Shown here in pieces: positions 1-7,008 of a stretch of DNA of 14,685 nt. The translations under genes and the position numbers were made by a program. The DNA is taken from NCBI GenBank assembly GCA_946530565.1, contig CAMNAE010000010.1, positions 1-14,685 on the forward strand, read 5' to 3'. Position 1 is the stretch's first letter; every line of letters begins with the position of its first letter. This stretch comes from an uncultured Oscillibacter sp. GTDB lineage: Bacteria; Bacillota; Clostridia; Oscillospirales; Oscillospiraceae. The notes under the pieces were generated by a model, which worked only from the letters and a program-made list of their open reading frames with translations, did not search any database and was not told the DNA's origin.

Positions 1-1
1 C

Positions 2-1201
2 GAGGCTTCTGAGATCCCCGGCATCATCGAGCGTGAGCTCGGGCGCGACGCGATCAGCGGGAAGATCCGGCCCGGTCAGCGCATCGCGATCACCTGCGGC
101 AGCCGCGGCATCCACAACTACCAGCTCATGGCCCGCTCGATCGTCGACTTTGTGAAGTCCAAAGGCGCCGAGCCCTACATCGTGGCCGCCATGGGCTCGC
201 ACGGCGGCGCGACGGCCGAGGGCCAGCGCCAGATCCTCACCGACTACGGCATCACCGAGGAGGCCATGGGCTGCCCGATCGTCAGCTGCATGGACACCAA
301 GGTCATCGGTACGAGCTACATCCGTCATGCCCCCGTCCAGATCGACAAATTCGCCGCCGAGTGTGACGGCATCATCCTCTTCAACCGCATCAAGCCGCAC
401 ACCTCCTTCCGCGGCCGCTGGGAGAGCGGACTTATGAAGATGATGGCGATCGGGCTCGGCAAGCAGGCCGGCGCGAGCGACCTGCACCACCAGGCGCCCG
501 GCGTCATGCATGAGATGGTCGAGGAATACGGCAAGACGATCCTCGCCAACGCCCCGATCCTCGGCGGCATCGCGATCATCGAAAACGCCTATGACGAGAC
601 CTATCTCATCCAGGGCCTCTCCCCGCAGGAGATCATCGACAAGGAGCCCGAGCTCCGCGATCTCTCGTATACGACGATCGCGCATCTGCTCTTCCCGAAG
701 TGCGATGTGCTCGTGGTCGACAAGATCGGCAAGAACATCTCCGGCGACGGCATGGATCCGAACGTCTCGGGCCGCTGGGTGCAGCCGCGCTACTGCTCGG
801 GCGGCATCCAGGCCGAAAAGTGCGTGATCCTCGACCTCACCGACGAGACGCACGGCAACGCGCAGGGCGTCGGTCTTGCCGAGGTCACGACCCGCCGCCT
901 CTTCAACAAGATGAAGCTCGAGATGACCTACCCCACCGGCGTCACGAACACGTTCCTGCACCTCATGAAGATCCCGATGATCATGGACAACGACCGCGAG
1001 GCGCTGCAGCTGGCTCTTTGCACCTGCCCCGAGGCCGACGATCAGGAGCATCTGAAGGTCATCCGCATCCCGACGACCGCGCAGATCGACGAGATTGAGA
1101 TCTCCGAGGGGCTTCTCGAGGAGGCCCGTGCGAACCCGAACATCGAGATCCTCACCGAGCCCTATGACCTCGTCTTCGACGAAAACGGCAACCTGTTTTG
1201 A
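2..1201 (+). CDS. LarA-family (nickel-pincer) 2-hydroxyacid racemase/epimerase homologue, 5'-truncated
   Basis: The reading frame is open from the left edge, so the N-terminus is missing. 399 codons are visible, and the loss is probably small if the family length is about 420 residues. The protein matches the lactate-racemase/DUF2088 family. It has a G-S-H-G-G motif near visible residue 67 (position of the first catalytic His of LarA), a K-P-H-T motif with His near 133, and an S-G-L-M-K segment with Lys near 146, where LarA covalently binds the nickel-pincer cofactor. A double His follows near 162-163. Known members racemise lactate, malate and other 2-hydroxyacids, or epimerise gluconate at C2. 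The cofactor-making larB/C/E genes are not in the window. The stop lies 33 bp before a UxaA-type small subunit, so all three genes are probably one operon acting on one sugar acid or hydroxyacid. The substrate cannot be read from the sequence. An ATG at 128 is internal and is not the start. Confidence 0.82.
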   Translation, partial: EASEIPGIIERELGRDAISGKIRPGQRIAITCGSRGIHNYQLMARSIVDFVKSKGAEPYIVAAMGSHGGATAEGQRQILTDYGITEEAMGCPIVSCMDTKVIGTSYIRHAPVQIDKFAAECDGIILFNRIKPHTSFRGRWESGLMKMMAIGLGKQAGASDLHHQAPGVMHEMVEEYGKTILANAPILGGIAIIENAYDETYLIQGLSPQEIIDKEPELRDLSYTTIAHLLFPKCDVLVVDKIGKNISGDGMDPNVSGRWVQPRYCSGGIQAEKCVILDLTDETHGNAQGVGLAEVTTRRLFNKMKLEMTYPTGVTNTFLHLMKIPMIMDNDREALQLALCTCPEADDQEHLKVIRIPTTAQIDEIEISEGLLEEARANPNIEILTEPYDLVFDENGNLF

Positions 1202-1234
1202 GTTTCCGCGATTACGAAAAGGAGCTGACGAACC

Positions 1235-1525
1235 ATGATTAACGCTATGATCATCGACCCCAAAGACAACGTGGCCGTGGCGATCGAGCCGATCGCGGCG
1301 GGCGAGACCGTGAGCTATCTCTGCGGCGGCGAGACCGTATCCCTTACTGCCGCCAGCGACATCACGATCTATCACAAGCTCGCAACGCGCGAGATCAAAG
1401 CCGGCGAGCCGGTCGTGAAATACGGCGAGCACATCGGCGTAGCCATGTGCGACATCGCCAGGGGCGCGCACGTTCACGTCCACAATGTCGAGAGCCGCCG
1501 CGAGGATCTCGAGGCGAAGGAATAA
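1235..1525 (+). CDS. UxaA-family hydro-lyase small subunit (SAF domain)
   Basis: This 96-aa protein corresponds to the N-terminal SAF domain of altronate/galactarate dehydratases, or to the small subunit of split enzymes such as sulfolactate sulfo-lyase SuyA. Visible features are the N-terminal beta-rich segment with D-P-K-D-N-V, the conserved I-Y-H-K-L-A stretch (45-50) before an I-K-A-G-E-P-V turn, Y-G-E-H-I-G (63-68), and the terminal H-V-H-V-H-N motif (79-84). The SAF domain contributes to the active site or substrate gating of the large subunit. The start is set by AAAAGGAG at 1217-1224, ten bases before the ATG. The large subunit begins 19 bp after the stop. In UxaA the two parts are one polypeptide; here they are separate, which is common in Firmicutes. 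Substrate is unknown. Confidence 0.85.
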   Translation: MINAMIIDPKDNVAVAIEPIAAGETVSYLCGGETVSLTAASDITIYHKLATREIKAGEPVVKYGEHIGVAMCDIARGAHVHVHNVESRREDLEAKE

Positions 1526-1544
1526 GGCAAGGAGGAAACTGAAC

Positions 1545-2711
1545 ATGAACACGTTTTACGGATATAGACGGCCCGACGGCCGCGTGGGCGTCCGCAACCG
1601 GGTGCTGATCCTCCCCGCCAGCGTCTGCGCCTCCGATACCACCCGCATCATCGCCTCTCAGGTCGAGGGCTCTGTCACCTTCAACAACCAGCAGGGCTGC
1701 TCCCAGGTCGGCCCCGACCAGCAGCTCACGATGGACGTCATGGCCGGCTATGCGGCCAACCCCAACATCTACGGCACCGTCGTCGTGTCGCTCGGCTGCG
1801 AGAACTGCCAGATGGATCTCGTCGTCGCGGCGATCCGCGAGCGCACGAACAAGCCGCTCGAGCAGGTCATCATCCAGGAGGCCGGCGGCACCTTAAAGGC
1901 GATCGAGGCCGCCGTCCGCTACGCCAAGGCCATGGTCGCAGAGGCGAGCATGCTGCAAAAAGAGGAGTTCCCGCTCTCCGAGCTGATCATCGGCACCGAA
2001 TGCGGCGGCTCCGACCCCACGAGCGGCCTTGCCGCGAATCCGGTCATCGGCGAGATGAGCGATCTTCTGGTCAAGGCCGGCGGCACGTCGATCCTGTCCG
2101 AGACGACCGAATTCATTGGCGCCGAGCATATTCTTGCCCGCCGCGCCGCGACGAAAGAGGTCCACGACCGCATCTTCGAGATCGTCCATCGATACGAAAA
2201 CGCGCTTCGTCTCGTTGGCGAAGAGGTCCGCGAGGGCAACCCCTCCCCGGGCAACAAGGCCGGCGGCATCACGACACTTGAGGAAAAATCCCTCGGCTGC
2301 ATCCACAAAGGCGGCCACAGCCCCGTGAATGCCGTCTACGACTACGCCAAGCAGGTCGAGCCGCACCAGGGCCTCGTCATCATGGACACCCCGGGCAACG
2401 ACCCCTCCTCCGTCGCCGCGATGGTCGCGGGCGGCTGCCAAGTCGTCGTCTTCTCGAGCGGCCGCGGCACGCCGACCGGCAACCCGATTGTCCCGGTCGT
2501 CAAGCTCACGGGCAACAAGCTCACCTACGCCAAGATGGTCGACAACATCGACTTCGACGCCTCGCCCCTCATCTACGGCCAGAAGGACCTCGCGACGCTT
2601 GGGCAGGATCTGCTCGACATGGTCGTCGAGACCGCGCGCGGCAAGCAGACCAAGGCTGAAGCCCTCGGCTACACCGAAATGGCGATCGCCCGCGTGTGCA
2701 ACTATGTGTGA
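1545..2711 (+). CDS. UxaA-family hydro-lyase large (catalytic) subunit
   Basis: This 388-aa protein belongs to the UxaA/GarD/SuyB family of metal-dependent (usually Fe2+) sugar-acid dehydratases and related lyases. Conserved blocks run in order: D-G-R-V-G-V-R-N (11-18), N-N-Q-Q-G-C (47-52), S-L-G-C-E-N-C-Q (82-89), G-T-E-C-G-G-S-D-P-T-S-G (150-161), S-E-T-T-E-F-I-G-A-E (185-194), S-L-G-C-I-H-K-G-G-H (249-258) and S-S-G-R-G-T-P-T-G (304-312). The Cys, His and Glu residues in these blocks are the usual metal and catalytic positions. The start at 1545 is preferred over an in-frame ATG at 1485. AAGGAGGAAA at 1529-1538 precedes 1545, family homology begins there, and the earlier start would overlap the small subunit and add a basic, non-homologous stretch. 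With the SAF subunit it should dehydrate a sugar acid or remove another group from a 2-hydroxyacid. The exact reaction is inferred only from family. Confidence 0.88.
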   Translation: MNTFYGYRRPDGRVGVRNRVLILPASVCASDTTRIIASQVEGSVTFNNQQGCSQVGPDQQLTMDVMAGYAANPNIYGTVVVSLGCENCQMDLVVAAIRERTNKPLEQVIIQEAGGTLKAIEAAVRYAKAMVAEASMLQKEEFPLSELIIGTECGGSDPTSGLAANPVIGEMSDLLVKAGGTSILSETTEFIGAEHILARRAATKEVHDRIFEIVHRYENALRLVGEEVREGNPSPGNKAGGITTLEEKSLGCIHKGGHSPVNAVYDYAKQVEPHQGLVIMDTPGNDPSSVAAMVAGGCQVVVFSSGRGTPTGNPIVPVVKLTGNKLTYAKMVDNIDFDASPLIYGQKDLATLGQDLLDMVVETARGKQTKAEALGYTEMAIARVCNYV

Positions 2712-2762
2712 TCTTCTGTAAAGGAGATCTGCTTGCGTTGCGCAGCATTTTCAATCACTGAT

Positions 2763-2802
2763 AAAAAAGATCCCGCAGACAGCGAGCTGCGGGATCTTTT
2801 TT
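2763..2802. terminator. Bidirectional intrinsic terminator between the UxaA operon and uraA
   Basis: A perfect 10-bp stem (2769-2778 with 2787-2796) and an 8-base loop are flanked by A6 on the left and T6 on the right. The structure therefore has a U-tract when read on either strand. It lies 51 bp after the + strand stop and 45 bp after the convergent - strand stop, so it probably ends both transcripts. Confidence 0.93.
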
Positions 2803-2847
2803 ATATTGTGTTTTCTCTTTAAGGCTTTCTTCCGCGCAGCAGCGGCA

Positions 2848-4206
2848 TCAGTATCTGCCGAGCGAAGCCGCGGTGTCTGAGTCGGCCGAGGCGCCGAAAT
2901 GAAAGTCGTTGCCGGGGAGGATCGCGTTCAGGATGATGCCGGCGAGGGCCGCGATCGCAAGGCTCGTCAGAGTGATGGACGCGGAGCCGACCGTGAAGGT
3001 AATGCCGTTCGTGAAGCCGAGGCCGCACACCAGAATCACTGCCGCGATGATCAGGTTGCGGGAGTTTGTGAGGTCGACGTGGTTCTCGACGACGTTTCTC
3101 ACACCGATCGCGGAGATCATGCCGTAGAGGATGAAGCTGACACCGCCGACGATCGCGGACGGGATCGTATTGATCAGTACCGCGAAGGCCGGGCTGAACG
3201 AGAGCACGAGCGCGTAGATCGCCGCGAGGCGGATCACCTTCGGATCATAAACGCGGGAGAGCACGAGCACGCCGGTGTTCTCGCCGTAGGTCGTGTTCGC
3301 AGGTCCGCCGAAGATCGCGGAGAGCGAAGTCGCAAGGCCGTCGCCGATCAGTGTGCGGTGCAGGCCCGGGTCCTCGATGAAGTTGTCGCCGACCGTCGCG
3401 GAGATCGCGGAGATGTCGCCGACGTGCTCCATCATCGAGGCGATCGCGATCGGCGCCATCACGAGGATCGCGGAGAGATCGAATTTGGCGATGCTGCCGG
3501 AAAAATCAGTGAAGAAGGGCTGCAGGCCGATCGGCGCAACACCGGCAAGCTGCGAGAAATCGACCATGCCGCAGACGACGGCGACGATATAGGGGATCAC
3601 GACGCCGAGCAGGATCGGCACGATCTTGACCATGCCCTTGCCCCAGATGTTCGCAACGACGATGACACCGATCGAAAGAATGGCGATCGGCCAGTTGGTC
3701 GAAGCATTCGAGACCGCGGACGGCGCGAGGTTCAGACCGATCAGGATGATGATCGGACCGGTGACGACGGGCGGCAGATAGTGCATGACGCGCTGCACGC
3801 CGACGATCTTGATGATGAGCGCGAGGACCACGTATAAAAGTCCCGCCACAACGATGCCGCCGCAGGCATACTGCAGCTTTTCCGCGCCGCTCATGCCGGC
3901 ATACATGCCGGAATCCATAGCCCCCATGGCCGCAAAGCCGCCGAGGAAGGCAAATGACGAGCCGAGGAAGGCCGGGATCTTAAAGCGCGTACACAGATGG
4001 AAGAAAAGCGTACCCACACCCGCAAAAAAGAGCGTGGTCTGGATCGAGAGCGGCAGGCCGTAGCCCTGCACCAGGATCGGCACGAGCACGGTCGCGCCGA
4101 ACATGGCGAACATGTGCTGCAGTCCGAGCAGCAGCATTCTGGGGATGCCGAGCTGTTTGGCGTCGTAAATGGGGGCGGCGTCCGTGATCGGCAGTGGTTC
4201 TTTCAT
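2848..4206 (-). CDS. uraA: Uracil permease (NCS2/UraA-PyrP family)
   Basis: This 452-aa multi-spanning membrane protein belongs to the nucleobase/cation symporter-2 family and takes up uracil by proton symport for pyrimidine salvage. Near the N-terminus is L-Q-H-M-F-A-M-F-G-A-T (29-39), typical of UraA. The substrate-binding glutamates are visible as E260 in M-M-E-H-V-G-D and E309 in the G-G-P-A-N-T-T-Y-G-E-N block. Their 49-residue spacing equals that of E241 and E290 in E. coli UraA. The N-T-T-Y-G-E-N signature favours uracil over xanthine or urate. The start at 4206 is fixed by AGGAGGAAAA immediately upstream. The frame stays open to 4488, but that stretch contains the promoter and an intrinsic terminator and is not coding. 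Expression is probably controlled by the leader ORF and attenuator described separately. The position equivalent to UraA His245 is Asp (D264). Confidence 0.93.
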   Translation of the reverse strand: MKEPLPITDAAPIYDAKQLGIPRMLLLGLQHMFAMFGATVLVPILVQGYGLPLSIQTTLFFAGVGTLFFHLCTRFKIPAFLGSSFAFLGGFAAMGAMDSGMYAGMSGAEKLQYACGGIVVAGLLYVVLALIIKIVGVQRVMHYLPPVVTGPIIILIGLNLAPSAVSNASTNWPIAILSIGVIVVANIWGKGMVKIVPILLGVVIPYIVAVVCGMVDFSQLAGVAPIGLQPFFTDFSGSIAKFDLSAILVMAPIAIASMMEHVGDISAISATVGDNFIEDPGLHRTLIGDGLATSLSAIFGGPANTTYGENTGVLVLSRVYDPKVIRLAAIYALVLSFSPAFAVLINTIPSAIVGGVSFILYGMISAIGVRNVVENHVDLTNSRNLIIAAVILVCGLGFTNGITFTVGSASITLTSLAIAALAGIILNAILPGNDFHFGASADSDTAASLGRY

Positions 4207-4245
4207 GGCTTTTCCTCCTCTGTTGTCATTTGATGCCTCAGGCTC

Positions 4246-4275
4246 AAAAAAAATCCGCCCTTCATAAAAGGCGGA
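4246..4275 (-). terminator. Intrinsic terminator (attenuator) in the uraA leader
   Basis: Read on the - strand, a 9-bp stem (4275-4267 with 4262-4254, one G-U pair) with a 4-base loop is followed by eight T (4253-4246). It lies between the uraA promoter and the uraA ribosome binding site, so it must be bypassed for uraA to be expressed. The stop codon of the leader ORF lies across the loop and the first base of the 3' arm. Confidence 0.85.
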
Positions 4276-4339
4276 AAGCGGAAAATGGGAAGAAAACGCC
4301 CTTGGAGATCCGCTGAAGCAGCATCTTCGTGCGCGGCAT
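4262..4339 (-). CDS. Putative 25-aa leader peptide controlling uraA attenuation
   Basis: A short ORF (MPRTK-MLLQR-ISKGV-FFPFS-AFRLL) begins about 20 bases after the predicted transcription start. A purine-rich ribosome binding region (AAGGAGAGGGGGAG, about 4358-4345) ends five bases before its ATG. Its second half is rich in Phe/Leu/Val codons, so the DNA before the terminator is a run of T-rich tracts. Its stop TGA (4264-4262) falls at the terminator loop. This matches the layout of the E. coli pyrBI leader pyrL, where RNA polymerase pausing at U-rich tracts under low UTP lets the ribosome catch up and block the terminator hairpin. The peptide itself is probably unimportant. A Phe-tRNA-sensing leader is the main alternative, but it fits a uracil transporter less well. 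The ORF is seen directly; the mechanism is inferred. Confidence 0.6.
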   Translation of the reverse strand: MPRTKMLLQRISKGVFFPFSAFRLL

Positions 4340-4365
4340 CTTGACTCCCCCTCTCCTTTTTTGTC

Positions 4366-4395
4366 ATTATAGCAGATATCGGCGCCGGCGTACAA
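4366..4395 (-). promoter_or_regulatory. Sigma-A-type promoter of the uraA leader
   Basis: On the - strand, TTGTAC (4395-4390) and a perfect TATAAT (4371-4366) are separated by 18 bp. Initiation would be near 4360, giving a leader of about 155 nt before the uraA ATG. Confidence 0.75.
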
Positions 4396-4440
4396 GCACA
4401 AATCCGTCAGCCGCCGCCGAAAATCTCTCCCAAAAACTGT

Positions 4441-4488
4441 AAAAAATGCCAAAGGGCTTAGCACTTCTGCGCAGAATTCCTTAGGCAT
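4441..4488 (-). terminator. Intrinsic terminator of rmuC
   Basis: It begins 12 bp after the rmuC stop. On the - strand, ATGCC-t-AAGG pairs with CC-c-TTTGGCAT-like sequence (ten pairs, one mismatch), and the loop contains the palindrome TTCTGCGCAGAA. A run of six T follows (4446-4441). It separates rmuC from the uraA transcription unit. Confidence 0.7.
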
Positions 4489-4500
4489 GTTGCTAATCCG

Positions 4501-5775
4501 TCAGTCCCCGTAGGTAAGGGCGTTGTCGGCGGATACGTGGAGCGCCTCGGCAGCGGAAAAATCGTCCTCCCCGCCCGACGCGAGCGCGTCCGGCGCGCTC
4601 ACATCGCGCAATCTTCGGTTGATCGCTCTCGTGCGCACGCCGATCAGCTTTTCCAGTTCATCATCCGCCTGCTGCAGACGCCGGCGCGTTGCATCGAGGC
4701 CCTTCTCGAAATTGAGAAACTCCGCTTTCGCCGATTCGAGGATCTTCCAGACCTCGCCGCTCTTCTTCTGGATTGCGAGCGTCCGAAAGCCCATCTGCAA
4801 ACTGTTGAGCATCGCCGCCATCGTCGAGGGTCCCGCGATCGAGACACGGCACTCCCGCTGCAGCCGCTCGACAAGACCCAGATTGACCGCCTCGGCATAG
4901 AGCCCCTCGAAGGGCAAAAACATGATCGCAAAGTCCGTTGAATGCGGGGGCACGATGTATTTCTGCCGAATGCTCCTTGCGCATCTCAAAAGCTCCTGTT
5001 CAAGCGCCGCGCGCCGCTCTTTCAGTGCAGCAGGATCCCCCGCGTCATATGCGTCGGCAAGGCTCGCCCAGGTGTCGCCAGGGAACTTCGCGTCGATGGG
5101 GAGATAGACGAACTCCCCGTCGCCGGCCCCCGGGAGCCTGACCGCAAAATCGACCGCCTCAGCACTGCCCGGCACCATGCGGCACTGCGCCTCATACTGC
5201 TCCGGCGAGAGAATATCGCCGAGGATCGCCGAGAGCTGCAGCTCCCCGAGGATGCCGCGGTTTTTGACATTGGAGAGCACGTTCTTAAGGTCCGATACCC
5301 CGCTTGCGACGTTCTTCATCTCTCCGAGCCCCTCATAGACCTGGGCGAGGCGCTCATTGACAAGGGCGAAGGAACGGCTGATACGCTCGTCGAGCGTCTT
5401 TTGAAGCTTTTCGTTCACCGTGTCGTTGATATGGTCAAGGCTCGCGCGGTTTTCCAGCCGGATCCGCTCGAGCGCGGCGCTGTTCTCTTCCTTGAGCTGC
5501 CTGAGCCCCTCTTCCACGCGTGTCAGGCGCGTATCCATCGAATAGCGCAGCGTGCTGCCAAGGCTCGTGAACTGAGTGACCGTCGTCTCGCTCTGGCGCG
5601 AGAGCTGATCCATGAGCTGCCGGTGCTCTGAGGCAGAGACCTCCTTCAATCCCCCGAGCGCCCTCTCCAGCTCCGCAAGGCGGTTCTCAGTTCCACGATT
5701 TTTTGCCTGAAGCAGCAGCAGCACAACAAGCATCAAACAGTTCACGGCACAGATGATCAGCACGGCAGTCAGCAT
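4501..5775 (-). CDS. rmuC: RmuC-family DNA recombination protein
   Basis: This 424-aa protein has one N-terminal membrane helix (about 2-22), a long charged coiled-coil region (about 28-165), then the RmuC nuclease-like domain. Family blocks are visible: V-K-N-R-G-I-L-G-E-L-Q (170-180), P-I-D-A-K-F-P (226-232) with D228 and K230 as the PD-(D/E)xK pair, D-F-A-I-M-F-L-P-F-E-G (281-291), and S-T-M-A-A-M-L-N (317-324). E. coli rmuC limits recombination at inverted repeats, though its biochemical role is still poorly defined. The start at 5775 puts the membrane helix at the N-terminus and follows GGAGG at about ten bases. An upstream in-frame ATG at 5883 would include a TATACT -10-like element and a charged, non-family sequence. 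No neighbour suggests a specific partner. Confidence 0.9.
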   Translation of the reverse strand: MLTAVLIICAVNCLMLVVLLLLQAKNRGTENRLAELERALGGLKEVSASEHRQLMDQLSRQSETTVTQFTSLGSTLRYSMDTRLTRVEEGLRQLKEENSAALERIRLENRASLDHINDTVNEKLQKTLDERISRSFALVNERLAQVYEGLGEMKNVASGVSDLKNVLSNVKNRGILGELQLSAILGDILSPEQYEAQCRMVPGSAEAVDFAVRLPGAGDGEFVYLPIDAKFPGDTWASLADAYDAGDPAALKERRAALEQELLRCARSIRQKYIVPPHSTDFAIMFLPFEGLYAEAVNLGLVERLQRECRVSIAGPSTMAAMLNSLQMGFRTLAIQKKSGEVWKILESAKAEFLNFEKGLDATRRRLQQADDELEKLIGVRTRAINRRLRDVSAPDALASGGEDDFSAAEALHVSADNALTYGD

Positions 5776-5808
5776 CAAAGCGGGTTCCTCCAATCGAAGT
5801 TTTGTTTG

Positions 5809-5814
5809 AGTATA
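5809..5814 (-). promoter_or_regulatory. Possible -10 element for rmuC
   Basis: TATACT on the - strand, about 34 bases before the rmuC ATG. No good -35 hexamer is found at the right spacing, so the call is weak. Its position supports the downstream start codon for rmuC. Confidence 0.35.
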
Positions 5815-5839
5815 ACACACTTTTTCCGGAAAATAAAGG

Positions 5840-5868
5840 TTGACATTTTCCGCCTTATCCCGCAAAAT
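5840..5868 (+). promoter_or_regulatory. Promoter for the dehydrogenase gene at 5953
   Basis: A perfect TTGACA (5840-5845), 17 bp spacing and CAAAAT (5863-5868, 4/6 match) lie divergent to rmuC. Transcription would start near 5875, about 78 bases before the ATG. Confidence 0.55.
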
Positions 5869-5952
5869 GAAAAAAGCCACCAATACAGCGGAACTATCTT
5901 CAAAGCCCCGCCCCTAATCCCTAATCCCTGACTCGATCCCGGAGGTGCAGTC

Positions 5953-6915
5953 ATGGTCCTGAACACCAACAAAGCCGCTGTGCTCTCGGCAGGCGTCATC
6001 GGCTACAGCTTTGCGCTCAAGGCCGCGCTCGGCGGCTATGAGGTCTGGGCGCAGAACCGGAGCGAGACATCTAAAGAGCAGACGATCGCCCGCACGGAAG
6101 AAAGCCTCAGATCTCTGCGCGACAACCATGTGCTGGACACGGCCGCCTCAGACGCTGCCTTTCGGCGCATCCACTTCACCACCTCTCTTGAAGAAGCCTG
6201 CACCGACGCCGGCTATATCCAAGAGTGCTCTTCTGAAAATTATGCTGTCAAGCAGGCGCTCATGGGCGAGGTCGAGCGCTATGCCCCGATCGACACCGTG
6301 ATCGCAAGTTCGACCTCGGGTCTATTGATGACGGAGATTGCAAGATACGCTCTGCACCCCGAGCGCATGATCGTCGGCCACCCATGGAACCCGCCGCATC
6401 TGATCCCGCTGATCGAGCTCGTCGGCGGTGAGAAGACGGAGGTGTGGGCGCTTGAGCGCGGCAAACGCTTTTACACGGATATCGGTATGGAGCCGGTCAT
6501 TTTGAAAAAAGAGGTCCCCGGCTTCATCGCGAACCGACTGCAGATCGCACTCTACCGCGAATGCGCGCATCTTGTGATGAACGGCGTGTGCTCCGTTGAG
6601 GACGTCGACCGGGCGCTCACCTTTGGGCCCGGCATCCGCTGGGGTATCATGGGGCAGAACCTCATCTATGAGCTCGGCGGCGGAGACGGCGGAGTCGAAG
6701 GCCTTGTTCATCACATCGGTCCCTCGTTTGCCCTGTGGCTGCGCGACATGGCGGATTTCAAGGCCTTTCCGGAAGAGTGGGGCGCGATCGCGGAAGCGGG
6801 CGTTCAGGATGAGCTCAAAAACCGAAGCGAGGCTATCGGAAACGACCGCAGGAGCCTTGCCGCCTACCGCGACAGGATGCTCATCGAGCTCCTGCGCCTG
6901 CACGGGAAGCTCTGA
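5953..6915 (+). CDS. 3-hydroxyacyl-CoA/carnitine 3-dehydrogenase-like oxidoreductase
   Basis: This 320-aa protein has the two-domain fold of the 3-hydroxyacyl-CoA dehydrogenase superfamily. It is closest in motifs to the L-carnitine dehydrogenase, L-gulonate dehydrogenase and lambda-crystallin group. Catalytic blocks are S-S-T-S-G (119-123), G-H-P-W-N-P-P (142-148) with H143, and I-P-L-I-E-L-V (151-157) with E155. F-I-A-N-R-L (191-196) carries N194. The C-terminal domain keeps R-W-G-I-M-G (229-234) and L-G-G-G-D-G-G (241-247). The dinucleotide loop is S-A-G-V-I-G (12-17), so the first glycine of GxGxxG is serine. The end of strand 2 reads N-R-S (35-37) where NAD-specific relatives have Asp, which hints at NADP use. 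GGAGG ends about eight bases before the ATG. The substrate is unknown: a 3-hydroxy acid, betaine or sugar acid is possible. The gene is monocistronic or followed by the zinc protein. Confidence 0.82.
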   Translation: MVLNTNKAAVLSAGVIGYSFALKAALGGYEVWAQNRSETSKEQTIARTEESLRSLRDNHVLDTAASDAAFRRIHFTTSLEEACTDAGYIQECSSENYAVKQALMGEVERYAPIDTVIASSTSGLLMTEIARYALHPERMIVGHPWNPPHLIPLIELVGGEKTEVWALERGKRFYTDIGMEPVILKKEVPGFIANRLQIALYRECAHLVMNGVCSVEDVDRALTFGPGIRWGIMGQNLIYELGGGDGGVEGLVHHIGPSFALWLRDMADFKAFPEEWGAIAEAGVQDELKNRSEAIGNDRRSLAAYRDRMLIELLRLHGKL

Positions 6916-6927
6916 GATAATACGTGC

Positions 6928-6942
6928 TCACATTTCATGTGA
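6928..6942. other. 15-bp inverted repeat, possible operator
   Basis: TCACAT-TTC-ATGTGA is a perfect 6-bp inverted repeat with a 3-base centre. It lies just after the dehydrogenase stop and 20 bp before a TATATAA stretch (6962-6968) that could be the -10 of the following gene. No clear -35 is present, so an activator or repressor site is possible. The spacing is also short enough for chance. Confidence 0.3.
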
Positions 6943-7008
6943 TGCGGGCCGCCTGCCCTGTTATATAAAGCAATGGAATGCTCAGTAATGATAAAAGGAG
7001 TCAGCACC

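Noticed and set aside
2899..3837. 312-codon + strand frame opposite uraA
   Set aside because: Antisense shadow: very rich in Asp/Arg/Glu from GC-rich codon complementarity, no ribosome binding site, and uraA on the other strand has clear family motifs.
4207..4365. PyrR-binding attenuator or purine riboswitch in the uraA leader
   Set aside because: I could not find the conserved PyrR loop or the purine-aptamer core. The leader ORF explains the structure better, but a covariance search would be decisive.
4207..4488. N-terminal extension of uraA to 4488
   Set aside because: The extension spans an intrinsic terminator and a TATAAT promoter, is not membrane-like, and the ATG at 4206 has an excellent ribosome binding site.
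5883..5935. Short CCCTAAT direct repeats before the dehydrogenase gene
   Set aside because: Only two to three partial copies of seven bases, with no sign of function.
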